Positions 44,715 through 57,435 of a DNA stretch of 64,000 bases are shown here, piece by piece. The number at the start of each line of letters is the position of its first letter. The first letter of the stretch is position 1. The notes beneath the pieces are model-generated. The model did not search any database, was not told the DNA's origin, and was given only the letters and a program-made list of their open reading frames with translations. Source of the stretch: CAIKBL01 sp050247235 (GTDB lineage: Bacteria > Pseudomonadota > Gammaproteobacteria > Ga0077536). Both the position numbers and the translations under genes were made by a program. The stretch is from NCBI GenBank assembly GCA_050247235.1, contig JBFWUN010000018.1, forward strand, positions 1 through 64,000, in the 5' to 3' direction.

Positions 44715-45842
44715 ATGCGGCGCCGGCATTGGCTGATGCTGCTGACGACCCCGTTCATCGGCGGCGCGCTGTGGAGGCTCGGCGGGCGTCGTTCGAATCC
44801 CGGCCCGTCGATCACGCGCGTGCTGGGTCCGGACGCCGACGCCGCCGGCCATGCGCGGGTGTACGCACCACGACCGTTCCGGTTTCCGGATGATCACGCG
44901 GCGCATCCCGATTATCGTCACGAGTGGTGGTATTTCACCGGCAATCTCGCGTCGCCGGCGGGACAGTCGTTCGGCTTTCAGCTCACGTTCTTCCGATTCG
45001 CGCTGCGCGCGACGCCTGCGCACGAAGAATCGGCATGGTCGACACGGCACGCCCTGCTCGGCCATTTCGCGGTGACCGACATCACGTCGGGGACATTCCA
45101 GGCCTTTCAGCGCCTCGAACGCCCCGTGCTTGGGATCAGCGGATGGGCGGAACACCCGCCGCAGGTGTGGCTCCGGGACTGGCGCATGTCTCTCCTGAAC
45201 GACACTCGCTGGTCACTGCAGGCGACTGCACCGGATGTCGGGATGTCATTGACAGTCGAGTCAACCAAGCCGGTCATCGCACAAGGCGTCGATGGTTACT
45301 CGCGCAAGGGAACCGATCCCGGCAATGCATCTCTCTATTACTCGCAGACGCGGCTCGAGGCACGAGGTGCGATTACGCTCCGCGAGGTCCGCCACCCGGT
45401 CACGGGTCACGCGTGGCTGGACCGGGAATGGGGTTCCAGCGCGCTCGACGCGGGAACCGTCGGTTGGGACTGGTTCGGCCTTCAATGCTCCGATGGCAGT
45501 GAACTGATGCTGTACGTGCTGCGCAACGCGGACGGCGGCCTGGGCGCATTCAGCGCCGGTTCCTGGTGCGCGCCCGATGGGCACGTGGTGCCACTCGCAC
45601 GCGCCGCGTTCGCTGTCCGTCCGCGCGCGCACTGGCGCAGCCCATCCACGGGAACGCGCTACCCGTCCCGCTGGGAAATCGAGGTTCCGGCCCTTGGACT
45701 GAAACTCGACGTCAGCGCGCGCGTTCCCGACCAGGAGTGGCGCGCGTTGTTTCGCTACTGGGAAGGCTGCGTGGAATTCCGGGGCAGCCGCAGCGGGCTG
45801 GCGCTGCACGGCACGGGGTACGCGGAACTCACCGGGTACTGA
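44715..45842 (+). CDS. Lipocalin-like hydrolase, CrtC/AttH family
   Basis: A 375-residue exported protein. The ATG at 44715 follows the permease stop by 4 bases and gives an N-terminus MRRRHWLMLLTTPFIGGALW, a signal sequence with an early arginine cluster. The family block DYRHEWWYFTGNLAS (about residues 67-81), then a lipocalin-type beta core with GHAWLDREWGSSAL and GWDWFGLQ, marks the CrtC/AttH superfamily (carotenoid hydratase relatives). With the ATPase and permease it forms an att-like export unit; the ligand is probably a hydrophobic molecule. No carotenoid genes are nearby. Confidence 0.88.
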   Translation: MRRRHWLMLLTTPFIGGALWRLGGRRSNPGPSITRVLGPDADAAGHARVYAPRPFRFPDDHAAHPDYRHEWWYFTGNLASPAGQSFGFQLTFFRFALRATPAHEESAWSTRHALLGHFAVTDITSGTFQAFQRLERPVLGISGWAEHPPQVWLRDWRMSLLNDTRWSLQATAPDVGMSLTVESTKPVIAQGVDGYSRKGTDPGNASLYYSQTRLEARGAITLREVRHPVTGHAWLDREWGSSALDAGTVGWDWFGLQCSDGSELMLYVLRNADGGLGAFSAGSWCAPDGHVVPLARAAFAVRPRAHWRSPSTGTRYPSRWEIEVPALGLKLDVSARVPDQEWRALFRYWEGCVEFRGSRSGLALHGTGYAELTGY

Positions 45843-45851
45843 GTCCGCAGT

Positions 45852-47270
45852 TCAGGCCACGAGCTCGTAGCACGGCTCGTATCTCTGTCCCGCGAGCCGC
45901 ATCCGCCCTTGCGCGACGAACGCACGCAGCAACGCGTCCAGTTCGCGCATGATGACGGGCTCGGCCCGCAGACGGAACGGGCCCTTCTCCTCGACAGCAC
46001 GGATGCCGTCTTCCTTGACGTTCCCGGATACGAGCCCCGAAAATGCGCGCCGCAGGTTGCAGGCCAGGTCATGCGGTGCGAGCTTCCGCGTGAGTTCGAG
46101 CGTCGCCATCTCGTCGTGCGATGCGCGGAACGGCCGTTGAAAGGATTCGTCGATGCGCAGCAGCCAGTTGAAGTACGCGGCATCGTCATTCGCGTCCCGG
46201 AATCGAAGCACGGCCTCCGTCGCACGTTTCATGCGCGCCGCCGCTTCGCCCGCATCCCCGATCACGATTTCGTAACGCGCGGCAAACTCGGCACCCAGCA
46301 CGTTGCGCACGAAACGATCGATCAGGCGGAAGTAGTCGGCGCTCGACGCCGGGCCCGCCAGGATCAGCGGCACCGGGATCTGCGCGTTGTCGGGGTGCGC
46401 CAGGATCCCGAGCAGGTACAGCAGTTCCTCGGCGGTCCCGACGCCGCCCGGAAATACGATGATCCCGTGCGCGAGACGAGTGAAGGCTTCGAGACGCTTC
46501 TCGATGTCCGGCATGATCACCAGATCGTTGACGATCGGGTTGGGTGCCTCGGCGGCGATGATCCCTGGTTCGGTCACGCCGATGTAGCGCCCGTCGCTGA
46601 TGCGCTGCTTCGCGTGCGCAATCGTGGCGCCCTTCATCGGCCCTTTCATCGCGCCGGGCCCACACCCCGTGCAGATGTCGAGGTGCCGCAACCCGAGCTG
46701 GTAGCCAACCTCCTTGCAGAAGTCGTACTCGATGCGCCCAATCGAGTGTCCGCCCCAGCAGACCACCACGGGCCGCGACGCGCAGGTCCGGAACAGCCCG
46801 GCGTGGCGCAGCAAGTGAAACACGGAGTCGGTGACCCCCGCCGGGGTGGTGAGATCGAAGCGGTGGCGGGGTTCGATTTCCCGGTTGGCATACGTGAGAT
46901 CCCGCAGCACGGCGAACAGGTGCTGCTGCACGCCCTTGATCATCACGCCGTCCACGAACGCCCGGGCCGGCGCGTGACGCAGGTGCAGCCGGATGCCCCG
47001 GTCGACCTGTTCGAAGTCCACGTCGAAATCCGCGTACGTCTCCAGGAGGGTCCGGGCATCGTCGGACTCGAGCCCGCTGGTCATCACGGCGAGCGCACAG
47101 CGTCTGAACAGCGTGTACACGGGGCCTCGGCGGGCCATGCAGAGGTCGTTGACCTCGGCCTGCGACAGCACCGCCAGGACGGTGTCCGGCATCACCGTCG
47201 CCTGAGGGATGGTGTCGAGTCCGCCCGACTCCCGAGCTCCCGCGGTCCGATCACTGGCTGAAGCGGTCAT
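45852..47270 (-). CDS. ppnN: Nucleotide 5'-monophosphate nucleosidase, LOG family
   Basis: A 472-residue enzyme that hydrolyses purine and pyrimidine 5'-monophosphates to base and ribose-5-phosphate, a target of (p)ppGpp in E. coli. The LOG core has CTGCGPGAMKGPMKGA and the PGGVGTAEELLYLLG signature near residue 275, with N- and C-terminal extensions as in PpnN (E. coli about 454 residues). It is convergent with the CrtC-like gene and divergent from the 80-residue ORF. Confidence 0.9.
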   Translation of the reverse strand: MTASASDRTAGARESGGLDTIPQATVMPDTVLAVLSQAEVNDLCMARRGPVYTLFRRCALAVMTSGLESDDARTLLETYADFDVDFEQVDRGIRLHLRHAPARAFVDGVMIKGVQQHLFAVLRDLTYANREIEPRHRFDLTTPAGVTDSVFHLLRHAGLFRTCASRPVVVCWGGHSIGRIEYDFCKEVGYQLGLRHLDICTGCGPGAMKGPMKGATIAHAKQRISDGRYIGVTEPGIIAAEAPNPIVNDLVIMPDIEKRLEAFTRLAHGIIVFPGGVGTAEELLYLLGILAHPDNAQIPVPLILAGPASSADYFRLIDRFVRNVLGAEFAARYEIVIGDAGEAAARMKRATEAVLRFRDANDDAAYFNWLLRIDESFQRPFRASHDEMATLELTRKLAPHDLACNLRRAFSGLVSGNVKEDGIRAVEEKGPFRLRAEPVIMRELDALLRAFVAQGRMRLAGQRYEPCYELVA

Positions 47271-47281
47271 CGTATTTCCAG

Positions 47282-47309
47282 TTGAAGTTGGATCTCAGGT
47301 TTCTATAAT
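47282..47309 (+). promoter_or_regulatory. Promoter of the 80-residue protein gene
   Basis: TTGAAG (47282-47287), 16-base spacer and a consensus TATAAT (47304-47309). The 7-base inverted repeat GATCTCA (47291-47297) / TGAGATC (47319-47325) flanks the -10 box and could be an operator. Start of transcription near 47316. Confidence 0.6.
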
Positions 47310-47313
47310 AATG

Positions 47314-47380
47314 ATCATTGAGATCAGTTTTTTATTCGATCTTAATGATGTACTGACTAAGATGATCGTCCTAAACGATC
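47314..47380 (+). promoter_or_regulatory. AT-rich structured leader
   Basis: Two potential hairpins precede the 80-residue ORF. The first pairs 47314-47325 (ATCATTGAGATC) with 47338-47349 (GATCTTAATGAT), 11 canonical pairs plus one G-U, around a T-rich loop. The second pairs GATCGT (47364-47369) with ACGATC (47375-47380). The base composition is far richer in A and T than the flanking genes. It may be an RNA switch or a set of protein-binding repeats. Confidence 0.45.
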
Positions 47381-47409
47381 AAGCTCCAGAGGGGAAGGAG
47401 AACAACCCG

Positions 47410-47652
47410 ATGTCCGTGCAGCTCAAATCGGAAGGCTGGAACGATTTAGTCGAGGAACTCAAGCAGTTGGAAGCGTTTTTCCCGCTGCTGGGCATATCCG
47501 GGGAAGAGGACGAACTGCGTGAGGAAGTTGCTGAACTGGAGGCGCTCATCTCCACCGCGGGCGTTCCGGAAGACGAGCATTCCCAGCGTGCGCTGATGTT
47601 CCTGCGGTCCGAACTGGCCAAGAAGCGCGGGTTCCTGGACAAGCTGATGTAA
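47410..47652 (+). CDS. Small acidic coiled-coil protein of unknown function
   Basis: An 80-residue cytoplasmic protein starting at the ATG at 47410, preceded by AAGGAG 10 bases upstream. An upstream-extended frame exists, but the ribosome-binding site supports this start. It is rich in Glu and Leu with a heptad-like pattern (ELKQLEAFF, then EDELREEVAELEALI, then LRSELAKKRGFLDKLM). No family recognised. It is convergent with galU and divergent from ppnN, and has its own promoter with a consensus -10. Confidence 0.7.
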   Translation: MSVQLKSEGWNDLVEELKQLEAFFPLLGISGEEDELREEVAELEALISTAGVPEDEHSQRALMFLRSELAKKRGFLDKLM

Positions 47653-47671
47653 CCTCCTGGCCGCGCAGCGG

Positions 47672-48552
<881 letters not shown>

Positions 48553-48556
<4 letters not shown>

Positions 48557-50451
48557 GTGTGTCCTCGTCTGAATGGCAGCACCGTCGACGGCACGGCAGG
48601 AACCGGTTCGGCGGGCTCCGCCGATGGTGAGACGAATCCCGGGACCGCCTGCCGCAGCAGCAGCGCGAGGTGCTCGCGGGAGTCGAATCGCTCGCAGGCG
48701 TCTTCGAGCTTCGCCACTATGTCGGCGACCCGGGCGCTGTCTGTAGGGGCATGGACCGCCCGACGCACCTTGCCGTGGGCCGTCGGCACGAGCTGTTCGT
48801 CACCATGGAACAGTTCCTCGCGGAGCTTTTCACCGGGGCGCAGACCGGTGTAGACGATCCTGATGTCATCGTGCGGCGTGTGTCCCGACAGCCGGATCAT
48901 CTGCTCGGCGAGGTAGGCGATGTTCACCGGCTCGCCCATCTCCAGGACGAAAATCTCCCCGCCCGACCCGAGCGCCGCGGCCTGCAGGATCAGCTGGCTG
49001 GCCTCCGGAATCGTCATGAAGTAGCGGGTGGCCTCGGGATGCGTGACCGTCACCGGGCCTCCCGTCGCGATCTGCTCCTGGAACAGCGGCACCACGCTTC
49101 CGGCGGAACCTAGCACGTTGCCGAAACGGACCGTGATGTAGCGCGTGCCTTCCTGCTGGTTCGCAGCCTCGCAGATCAGTTCTGCCACCCGCTTCGTCGC
49201 GCCCATGACGCTGCTCGGAGACACCGCCTTGTCCGTCGAGATGAGGACCATGCGCTCGGCCTGGAATCGCTGCGCCGCTTCTGCCACAACCCGGGTGCCG
49301 ACAACGTTGTTCCTGATGCCCTCGCGTACCTGCCGTTCCACGATCGGGACGTGCTTGTAGGCCGCCGCGTGGAACACCACTTGCGGGCGCTCCACCGCGA
49401 ACAGGTTCGCCACGGCCGCAGCATCACAGACATCGCCGAGGACGCAGGAAATCTCGAGATGCGGATAACCCCGCCGCATTTCGCGTTCGAGCTCGTACAG
49501 GCCGTGCTCGCTCTGCTCGTAGACGACGAGCCGGCGCACGCCGAGTCGCGCCACCTGCCGGCAGAGCTCGGACCCGATTGAACCGGCACCGCCCGTGACG
49601 AGCACGATCTTGCTCGAAAGCTTCGTCTGGATGGCCGGCCAGTCCAGTTCCACCGCGGAACGTCCAAGCAGGTCGTCGATCGCGACCTGCCGGATTTCGC
49701 GGATGCCGAGGCGCCCGGACACGATGTCGTGCAGGCGCGGCAGTGTCCGGAACGGACATCCGGCACGCTCGCAGACGTCGACGATCCGCTGCATCTCAAG
49801 ATTGCTCGCCGACGGGATCGCGATGATGACCAGGTCCGCGCGATAGCGCGCGACCAGCGCCGGAAGTTCGTCGATCGTCCCGAGCACGGGCACGCCGTGA
49901 ATGCGGCGGCGCGCGAGTTCGCGACGATCATCGACGAGACCGACGGCAATCCACGCGGGATCCCGCCGCATATCCCGCACGAGCGTCTCGCCCGCCTCAC
50001 CGGCACCCACGACGATTACGCGTGTCCCGACGCCGCTGCGCAGCGACTCGAACCCCAGCGTGCGGTCCTTGAACAGGCGGTAAGCGAGCCTCGGCGCCCC
50101 GAGCAGCAGCAGCAGGAACACGGGATAGAGAATGAGTACCGAGCGCGGGATGTCCGCCAGGCGCATCACGAAGAACAACGCGAGCGTGACGAACACGGCC
50201 CCGAGCACGGCGCTGCGAATGATGTTCCACAAATCCTGCAGGCTCGCGAACCGCCACAGCCCGCGGTAGAGCCCGAATCGCCACAGCATGAGCGCCTGCA
50301 CGAACAGTACCACTGGCAATGCCTTGAAGCCGCTGACGAGAAACGGCCACGGCGGGATCTCGAAATTGAAGCGCGCCGCGAGTGCGAGACACCAGGCCAG
50401 GACGACCATGGCGAGATCGTGGGCGATGACGATATTGCGGGTGCCGATCAT
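48553..50451 (-). CDS. Membrane nucleotide-sugar epimerase/dehydratase (CapD/WbpM/FlaA1-like)
   Basis: A 632-residue inner-membrane protein. The start at 50451 (MIGTRNIVIAHDLAMVV) overlaps the WecA-like gene's stop. Four helices (about 8-125), a CoA-binding-like domain (VIVVGAGEAGETLVRDM) and a catalytic SDR domain from about residue 280 (LVTGGAGSIGSELCRQ, AYKHVPI, STDKAVSPSSVMGATKR) are visible. The family converts UDP-GlcNAc to 4-keto-6-deoxy sugars such as QuiNAc or FucNAc precursors. The active site carries S-T-D-K rather than Tyr-based YxxxK, with Met in the Tyr position (MGATK), as in large family members. Confidence 0.93.
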
Positions 50452-51443
50452 GCGGTGGGCGCGAGGTGGGCGCGAACGATGCGCCACCATAGCGCAAAAA
50501 GCACGACGTGGCACGCCAGTGCGGACATCGGTGCGAGCGCGGGCCGCAGGACTGCGATGATCGCCCACGGCACGCACCAACCGAGCAGCAGGGCCGCGAG
50601 CGCGAGTGCGAGTCTGCGGTGCGACCAGCCGGCTGTCGCGAGAAGCTGGTAGGCATGCGTGCGGTGCGCCTGCATCCACGCGTCACCAGCGGACACGCGC
50701 CGGACCAGGGTGAGCGTCGCATCCACAATGAACGGCCCGAGCAGGATCAGCCACGTCCACGGCACGCGTCCGCCGGACGACACGCTCGCGCAGGCCACCG
50801 CGAAGTGTCCGCCCAGGTAATAGCTGCCTACGTCGCCGAGAAAAATCCGGGCAGGCGCCCAGTTCCAGAAGAGGAACCCGGCGCATCCGGCTGCCACCAG
50901 CCACGCGCCGGCGGCGATCGCTGGCGCGTGGGCGAGATACGCGAGTACACCGCCTGCCGCGCAGGCGACGATCGCCTGCACGACCGCAAAGCCGTCGGTG
51001 CCGTCCATGAAGTTGAAGAGATTCACCACCCAGACCATCAGGAACATGGTCAGGAGCGCCGGACCGCCCCCCGCGCTCGACGTCGCGCCAATCACCCAGG
51101 CACCGGCCAGCGCGAACTGCAGCACCAGGCGCAGTCGCGCGGGCAGCGGCCCCAGGTCGTCGCGCAGACCGAGCACCGCCAGCGCAAGCACGTAGAGCCA
51201 GCTGCCCCATGCCCAGGCGGACCCCACGTCGAACGTGGCGATCAGCAGCGCTTCGAGCGGCGCAACCACCCCGACAATCGCGAGCCCGCCGCCGCGCGGC
51301 GTCGGTACCACGTGCAGGCTGCGCGCGTTCGGCCGGTCGATCACGGCCCTGGCAAGCGCCCACGCGCGGACCCTTCCAGTCAGCCACAAGGTCGCAAGCA
51401 CGGTAAATCCGCCCAGCGATGCCATTGCCACGAGCTTGTTCAC
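50448..51443 (-). CDS. WecA/WbpL-like polyprenyl-phosphate N-acetylhexosamine-1-phosphate transferase
   Basis: A 331-residue protein with about ten hydrophobic helices. PNARSLHVVPTPRGGGLAI, LGLRDDLG, the catalytic NFMDGTDG and GDVGSYYLGG are hallmarks of the MraY/WecA/WbpL family that loads the first sugar on undecaprenyl phosphate. I chose the GTG at 51443, which overlaps the upstream stop as GTGA; the ATG at 51425 is the alternative. It lies between an SDR epimerase and the CapD-like gene, the same trio found in O-antigen loci. Confidence 0.9.
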   Translation of the reverse strand: MNKLVAMASLGGFTVLATLWLTGRVRAWALARAVIDRPNARSLHVVPTPRGGGLAIVGVVAPLEALLIATFDVGSAWAWGSWLYVLALAVLGLRDDLGPLPARLRLVLQFALAGAWVIGATSSAGGGPALLTMFLMVWVVNLFNFMDGTDGFAVVQAIVACAAGGVLAYLAHAPAIAAGAWLVAAGCAGFLFWNWAPARIFLGDVGSYYLGGHFAVACASVSSGGRVPWTWLILLGPFIVDATLTLVRRVSAGDAWMQAHRTHAYQLLATAGWSHRRLALALAALLLGWCVPWAIIAVLRPALAPMSALACHVVLFALWWRIVRAHLAPTA

Positions 51444-52423
51444 GCGCGCCCCGATGCACGCCAATAAGCCGTGCCGATTTCCCGCCACGCGGCTTCGACG
51501 TCGAGGTCCGGCCGCCAGTCGAGCGTCGTGGCGAGCGTGCCGGCATCCAGCACGAACGAGTCGGTCAGTCGCGACATCGCGGCCGTGTGTCCCGTGAGGC
51601 GCCCGGCGAGCCGGAGCATGGCCGGGGGAACCCACCACAACCGGGCACGGCGCCCGAGCCCCCCTGCCATGCAGCGCACGAGATCCGGCGTGGACAGTGT
51701 GATATCGGCAGGGGTGAACACGCCGGATGCACGCCCGGGTTCGCCCAGACAACGCACAACGATCGCGGCGAGCGACTCGACATGGACCAGGCTGCGCCGG
51801 TTCCGGATCGCGCCGAACGGCAACGGGACGCCGCGTGCGAGTGCGCCGAGAAGGCTGCGCAGGTTGCCGCCAACGCCGGGTCCGTACACCAGCGGCGGCC
51901 GCAGGATCGTCAGGGCCATCCCCGCACGCCGACACCCGTCCCGCAGGCACAGCTCCGCCGCGAGCTTCGATTCACCGTAAGGACCTTCCGGATGCGCCGG
52001 TGACTCCGGGTCGAACGGCCGCGGCGCGCCGTCGGCACCAGCGGGTGAGCGCTCGCCGTACACCTTGCACGAACTCATGAACACGAAGTGCGCGACGCCC
52101 GCTGCCACTCCGGCCGCATGCACCTCGCGGGTGAAATCGACATTGGTCGCGCGAAACGCCTGTCGCGATGATTCGGTGAGGGCTTCGCCGCGATGCGCGT
52201 GCCCGGCCAGGTGCACCACGGCGTCGACGCCGGCGGCGGTCTGCGCCAGCCAGGATTCCCGCGTCCCCGCCGGCAATCGCGCGACGCGTGCAACGCGCGC
52301 GATGGCCGCCACGCCCTCCGCCGTGTCACGCACAACTGCCGTCAGCTGGTGTCCATCGGCCGCGAGCCGCCGGCACAGCACCTGTCCCACGAATCCGTTC
52401 GCGCCGGTGACGAGTACGTGCAT
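51440..52423 (-). CDS. NAD-dependent epimerase/dehydratase (WbpV-like)
   Basis: A 327-residue extended SDR protein with TGANGFVGQVLCRRL at 7-21, DAVVHLAGHAHRG, SSCKVYGERS and the catalytic YGESK. WbpV-like enzymes finish 6-deoxy amino sugar synthesis together with a WbpM-type dehydratase, and such a dehydratase is encoded two genes downstream. It starts 3 bases after the glycosyltransferase stop and overlaps the WecA-like gene. Confidence 0.88.
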   Translation of the reverse strand: MHVLVTGANGFVGQVLCRRLAADGHQLTAVVRDTAEGVAAIARVARVARLPAGTRESWLAQTAAGVDAVVHLAGHAHRGEALTESSRQAFRATNVDFTREVHAAGVAAGVAHFVFMSSCKVYGERSPAGADGAPRPFDPESPAHPEGPYGESKLAAELCLRDGCRRAGMALTILRPPLVYGPGVGGNLRSLLGALARGVPLPFGAIRNRRSLVHVESLAAIVVRCLGEPGRASGVFTPADITLSTPDLVRCMAGGLGRRARLWWVPPAMLRLAGRLTGHTAAMSRLTDSFVLDAGTLATTLDWRPDLDVEAAWREIGTAYWRASGRA

Positions 52424-52426
52424 CGG

Positions 52427-53590
52427 TCAGTTGGCCGCCACGTCGCCCGTCCACGCGGCACCGGCGACGATGCGCGCGTAGAAGTCGAGCGTCCGGCGAT
52501 TGACGAGTTCGTCCGCGAACTCGCGTTCGACGAGGATGCGCGCGTTGCGACCGAATTCGACGCGCCGCGCACGGTCGTTCAGCAGCTGCACGCAGGCCTC
52601 GGCGAGCGCGGCGCCATCGCGTACGGGAACCTGTACGCCGGTCACGCCGTCACGACAGATTTCACGGCAACCCGGCACGTCGGTCGCGATCATCGGGCGA
52701 CCGCACGCGGCAGCTTCCAGCAGCACTTTCGGAAATCCCTCGCGGTACGATGGCAGGCACACGAGGGAGGCGCGCGCGTACACCGCTGGCATGTCGTCCT
52801 GGTGCCGCCACCACTCGACGCAGCCATCGGCGCACAACGCCGCGATCTCCTGCTCCGTGAGCGCTGCCGGGTTGTCTGGATCGACGCCGCCGACCAGTAC
52901 GAACCGAGCCGGGACACCCCGCGCACGCACGCGCCGCGCCGCTTCCGCGAACTCCAGGACACCCTTGTCCCGCAGCATGCGCGCGGGCAGTACCACGCAC
53001 GGCGGATCGTCGGAGGGCAGCGGCGTCACGGCAAAGCGCGCGACGTCCACCCCGGCGCCCGGAATGACGATCGACCGCGCAGCCACTGCAATCCGGCGAC
53101 GCGTGAGCAGCGCGAGATCGTCTTCGTTCTGCACGATCAGCCAGCTGCGTGGGTGCCCGAACAGCCAACGCAGAGTCGGCACGACCACGGCCCGCACGAT
53201 TCGCGCACGCCGCCCGTCCGAGATGAAGAGATGCCCGAGCCCGGTGATCGCATGGCAGAAATCCACCTGCGGTGCGCGCCATGACGCCCACGTGCACAGC
53301 AGGATCGGTTTGAGCGCGACCGCGTGCACGATCACCGGCGTCGTGCGCCGCACGATCGCCGCCAGCGCGCGCATCACCCGCCATTCGTGCAGCGGGTTGC
53401 GCATCGAGCGCGCGAACGGCAGCGGAATGCACCGGATACCAAGGGCTTCGATGCGCCCGCGATGATCGGTGAACCGGGAGGCGAGCACCACGTCGTAGCC
53501 GGCATCGCGCGCCGCCTGGGCGAGACCGGCGCGATGGGACCAGAAATACCAGTCTTCGGTGACGAGAAACAGCAGCGTGGGTCGGCCCAA
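52427..53590 (-). CDS. GT4-type glycosyltransferase
   Basis: A 387-residue GT-B enzyme. The N-terminal domain begins LLFLVTEDWYFWSHRAGLAQAA; the C-terminal nucleotide-sugar domain has CLPSYREGFPKVLLEAAACGRPMIATDVPGC, the E-x7-E region of family 4. No ATG precedes the conserved start; the TTG at 53590 is the only fitting start and lacks a clear ribosome-binding site, so the first residues are uncertain. It likely adds the second sugar of the lipid-linked repeat. Confidence 0.88.
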   Translation of the reverse strand: MGRPTLLFLVTEDWYFWSHRAGLAQAARDAGYDVVLASRFTDHRGRIEALGIRCIPLPFARSMRNPLHEWRVMRALAAIVRRTTPVIVHAVALKPILLCTWASWRAPQVDFCHAITGLGHLFISDGRRARIVRAVVVPTLRWLFGHPRSWLIVQNEDDLALLTRRRIAVAARSIVIPGAGVDVARFAVTPLPSDDPPCVVLPARMLRDKGVLEFAEAARRVRARGVPARFVLVGGVDPDNPAALTEQEIAALCADGCVEWWRHQDDMPAVYARASLVCLPSYREGFPKVLLEAAACGRPMIATDVPGCREICRDGVTGVQVPVRDGAALAEACVQLLNDRARRVEFGRNARILVEREFADELVNRRTLDFYARIVAGAAWTGDVAAN

Positions 53591-53686
53591 GCGACACCCG
53601 GTAGTGGCAGCGGGAACGGGGGTGCATTCTAAAGAGGCGGAACCGATTCCGGTACCGCCCCGCCCCGACCCGGCCCCGCGCGGGGT

Positions 53687-54991
53687 TCAGCGGCCGACGC
53701 AGCTGTAGCGGAAGCCGAGCGATTCCACCGCGTCGCGTTCGTAGACGTTGCGCAGGTCGACGAGCACTTTCGCACGCATCCGGCTGCCGGCCCGCGCGAG
53801 ATCCATGCCCCGGTAGAGATTCCACTCGGTCATCAGTACCACGACGTCGGCGCCGTCGAACACATCGTACGGATCTTCGCAGTACTCGACTGACTTCGGC
53901 AGCATGCCCTGTGCTTCGTGGATGCCCTGGGGATCATGTGCGCAGATCCGGGCGCCCTTCTCGAGCAGGGGCGGCAGGATCGACAGCGCTGGCGCATCAC
54001 GCATGTCGTCGGTCTCGGGTTTGAACGTGAGCCCGAGCACCCCGATCTTCCGGCCTGCCTCGCTGCCGCCCAGCGCCTCGCGGATTTTCTTGATCATGCG
54101 CGCCCTCTGCGCCGCATTGACCTCGATCACCGACTCCACGATGCGGCTGGACACTCCGTGTTCCTGCGCGATGCGTGCGAGCGCCTGCGTGTCCTTGGGA
54201 AAGCACGACCCACCGTATCCCGGTCCCGGATGCAGGAATTTGCCACCGATGCGCTTGTCCATCCCCATGCCCTTCGCGACCGCATGCACATCCGCGCCCA
54301 CCGCCTCGCAGAGCATCGAAATCTCGTTGATGAATGAAATCTTGGTTGCCAGGAACGCGTTGGCGGCGTACTTGATGAGTTCCGCGCTCTCGAGACCGGT
54401 GACGACGATCGGCGTTTCGATCAGATTCAGCGGCCGGTAGAGTTCGCGCAGCAGTTTCTCGGCGCGGGGACTCTCCACCCCGAGCACCACGCGATCCGGA
54501 CGCATGAAATCCGAGATCGCCGCGCCTTCGCGCAGGAACTCGGGATTGGACGCCACGTCAAACTCGGCCTGCGGGTTGGTTTCGCGCACGATGCGCGCGA
54601 CGTTGCGCGCGGTGCCCACGGGCACCGTGGACTTGTCGACAATCACGGTGTAACCGCGCAGTTCGCTCGCGACCTGCCGCGCCGCCTCGTACACATAGGA
54701 CAGGTCCGCGAATCCGTCACCCCGCCGGCTCGGCGTACCCACGGCGATGAACACGAGATCCGCTTCGCCGGCGACTTCCGCCAGCGCAGTCGTGAAGCTG
54801 AGCCGCCCGTCTCGCACGTTCTTCGCCACCAGCGCGTCGAGGCCCGGCTCGTAGATCGGAATCTCGTTGCGCCGCAACCGCTCGACCTTGCTCGCGTCGA
54901 CGTCCACGCAGGTCACTTCGGCGCCGAACTCCGCGAAACAGGCGCCGGATACCAGCCCCACGTACCCCGTTCCAATCATCACGACGCGCAC
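53687..54991 (-). CDS. ugd: UDP-glucose 6-dehydrogenase
   Basis: A 434-residue NAD-dependent enzyme oxidising UDP-glucose to UDP-glucuronate. It has the N-terminal IGTGYVGLVSGACFAEFG, VDKSTVPVGTA, ASNPEFLREGAA and GPGYGGSCFPKDT, with the catalytic Cys in GGSCFPKD. The start is GTG at 54991, 3 bases after the preceding gene's stop. UDP-glucuronate can go to the epimerase encoded at 56281. A weak hairpin with a short T-run lies near 53633-53666. Confidence 0.95.
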   Translation of the reverse strand: MRVVMIGTGYVGLVSGACFAEFGAEVTCVDVDASKVERLRRNEIPIYEPGLDALVAKNVRDGRLSFTTALAEVAGEADLVFIAVGTPSRRGDGFADLSYVYEAARQVASELRGYTVIVDKSTVPVGTARNVARIVRETNPQAEFDVASNPEFLREGAAISDFMRPDRVVLGVESPRAEKLLRELYRPLNLIETPIVVTGLESAELIKYAANAFLATKISFINEISMLCEAVGADVHAVAKGMGMDKRIGGKFLHPGPGYGGSCFPKDTQALARIAQEHGVSSRIVESVIEVNAAQRARMIKKIREALGGSEAGRKIGVLGLTFKPETDDMRDAPALSILPPLLEKGARICAHDPQGIHEAQGMLPKSVEYCEDPYDVFDGADVVVLMTEWNLYRGMDLARAGSRMRAKVLVDLRNVYERDAVESLGFRYSCVGR

Positions 54992-54994
54992 GGG

Positions 54995-57291
<2,297 letters not shown>

Positions 57292-57435
57292 GGGCTCCCT
57301 TCAAGCCACGTTCGCGGCACCGCCGTGACGGCGCCACATCGACACCGGATTGTCGCACCGGCCGTCGGCGCGAAGCGCCAACCCGACCGCAGATTTTGAT
57401 AGACTCCGTTAAACACCATTGAGAGGAGTGCCCTC

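Noticed and set aside
45909..47261. 450-residue plus-strand open frame
   Set aside because: Exact antisense of ppnN, a well-supported gene.
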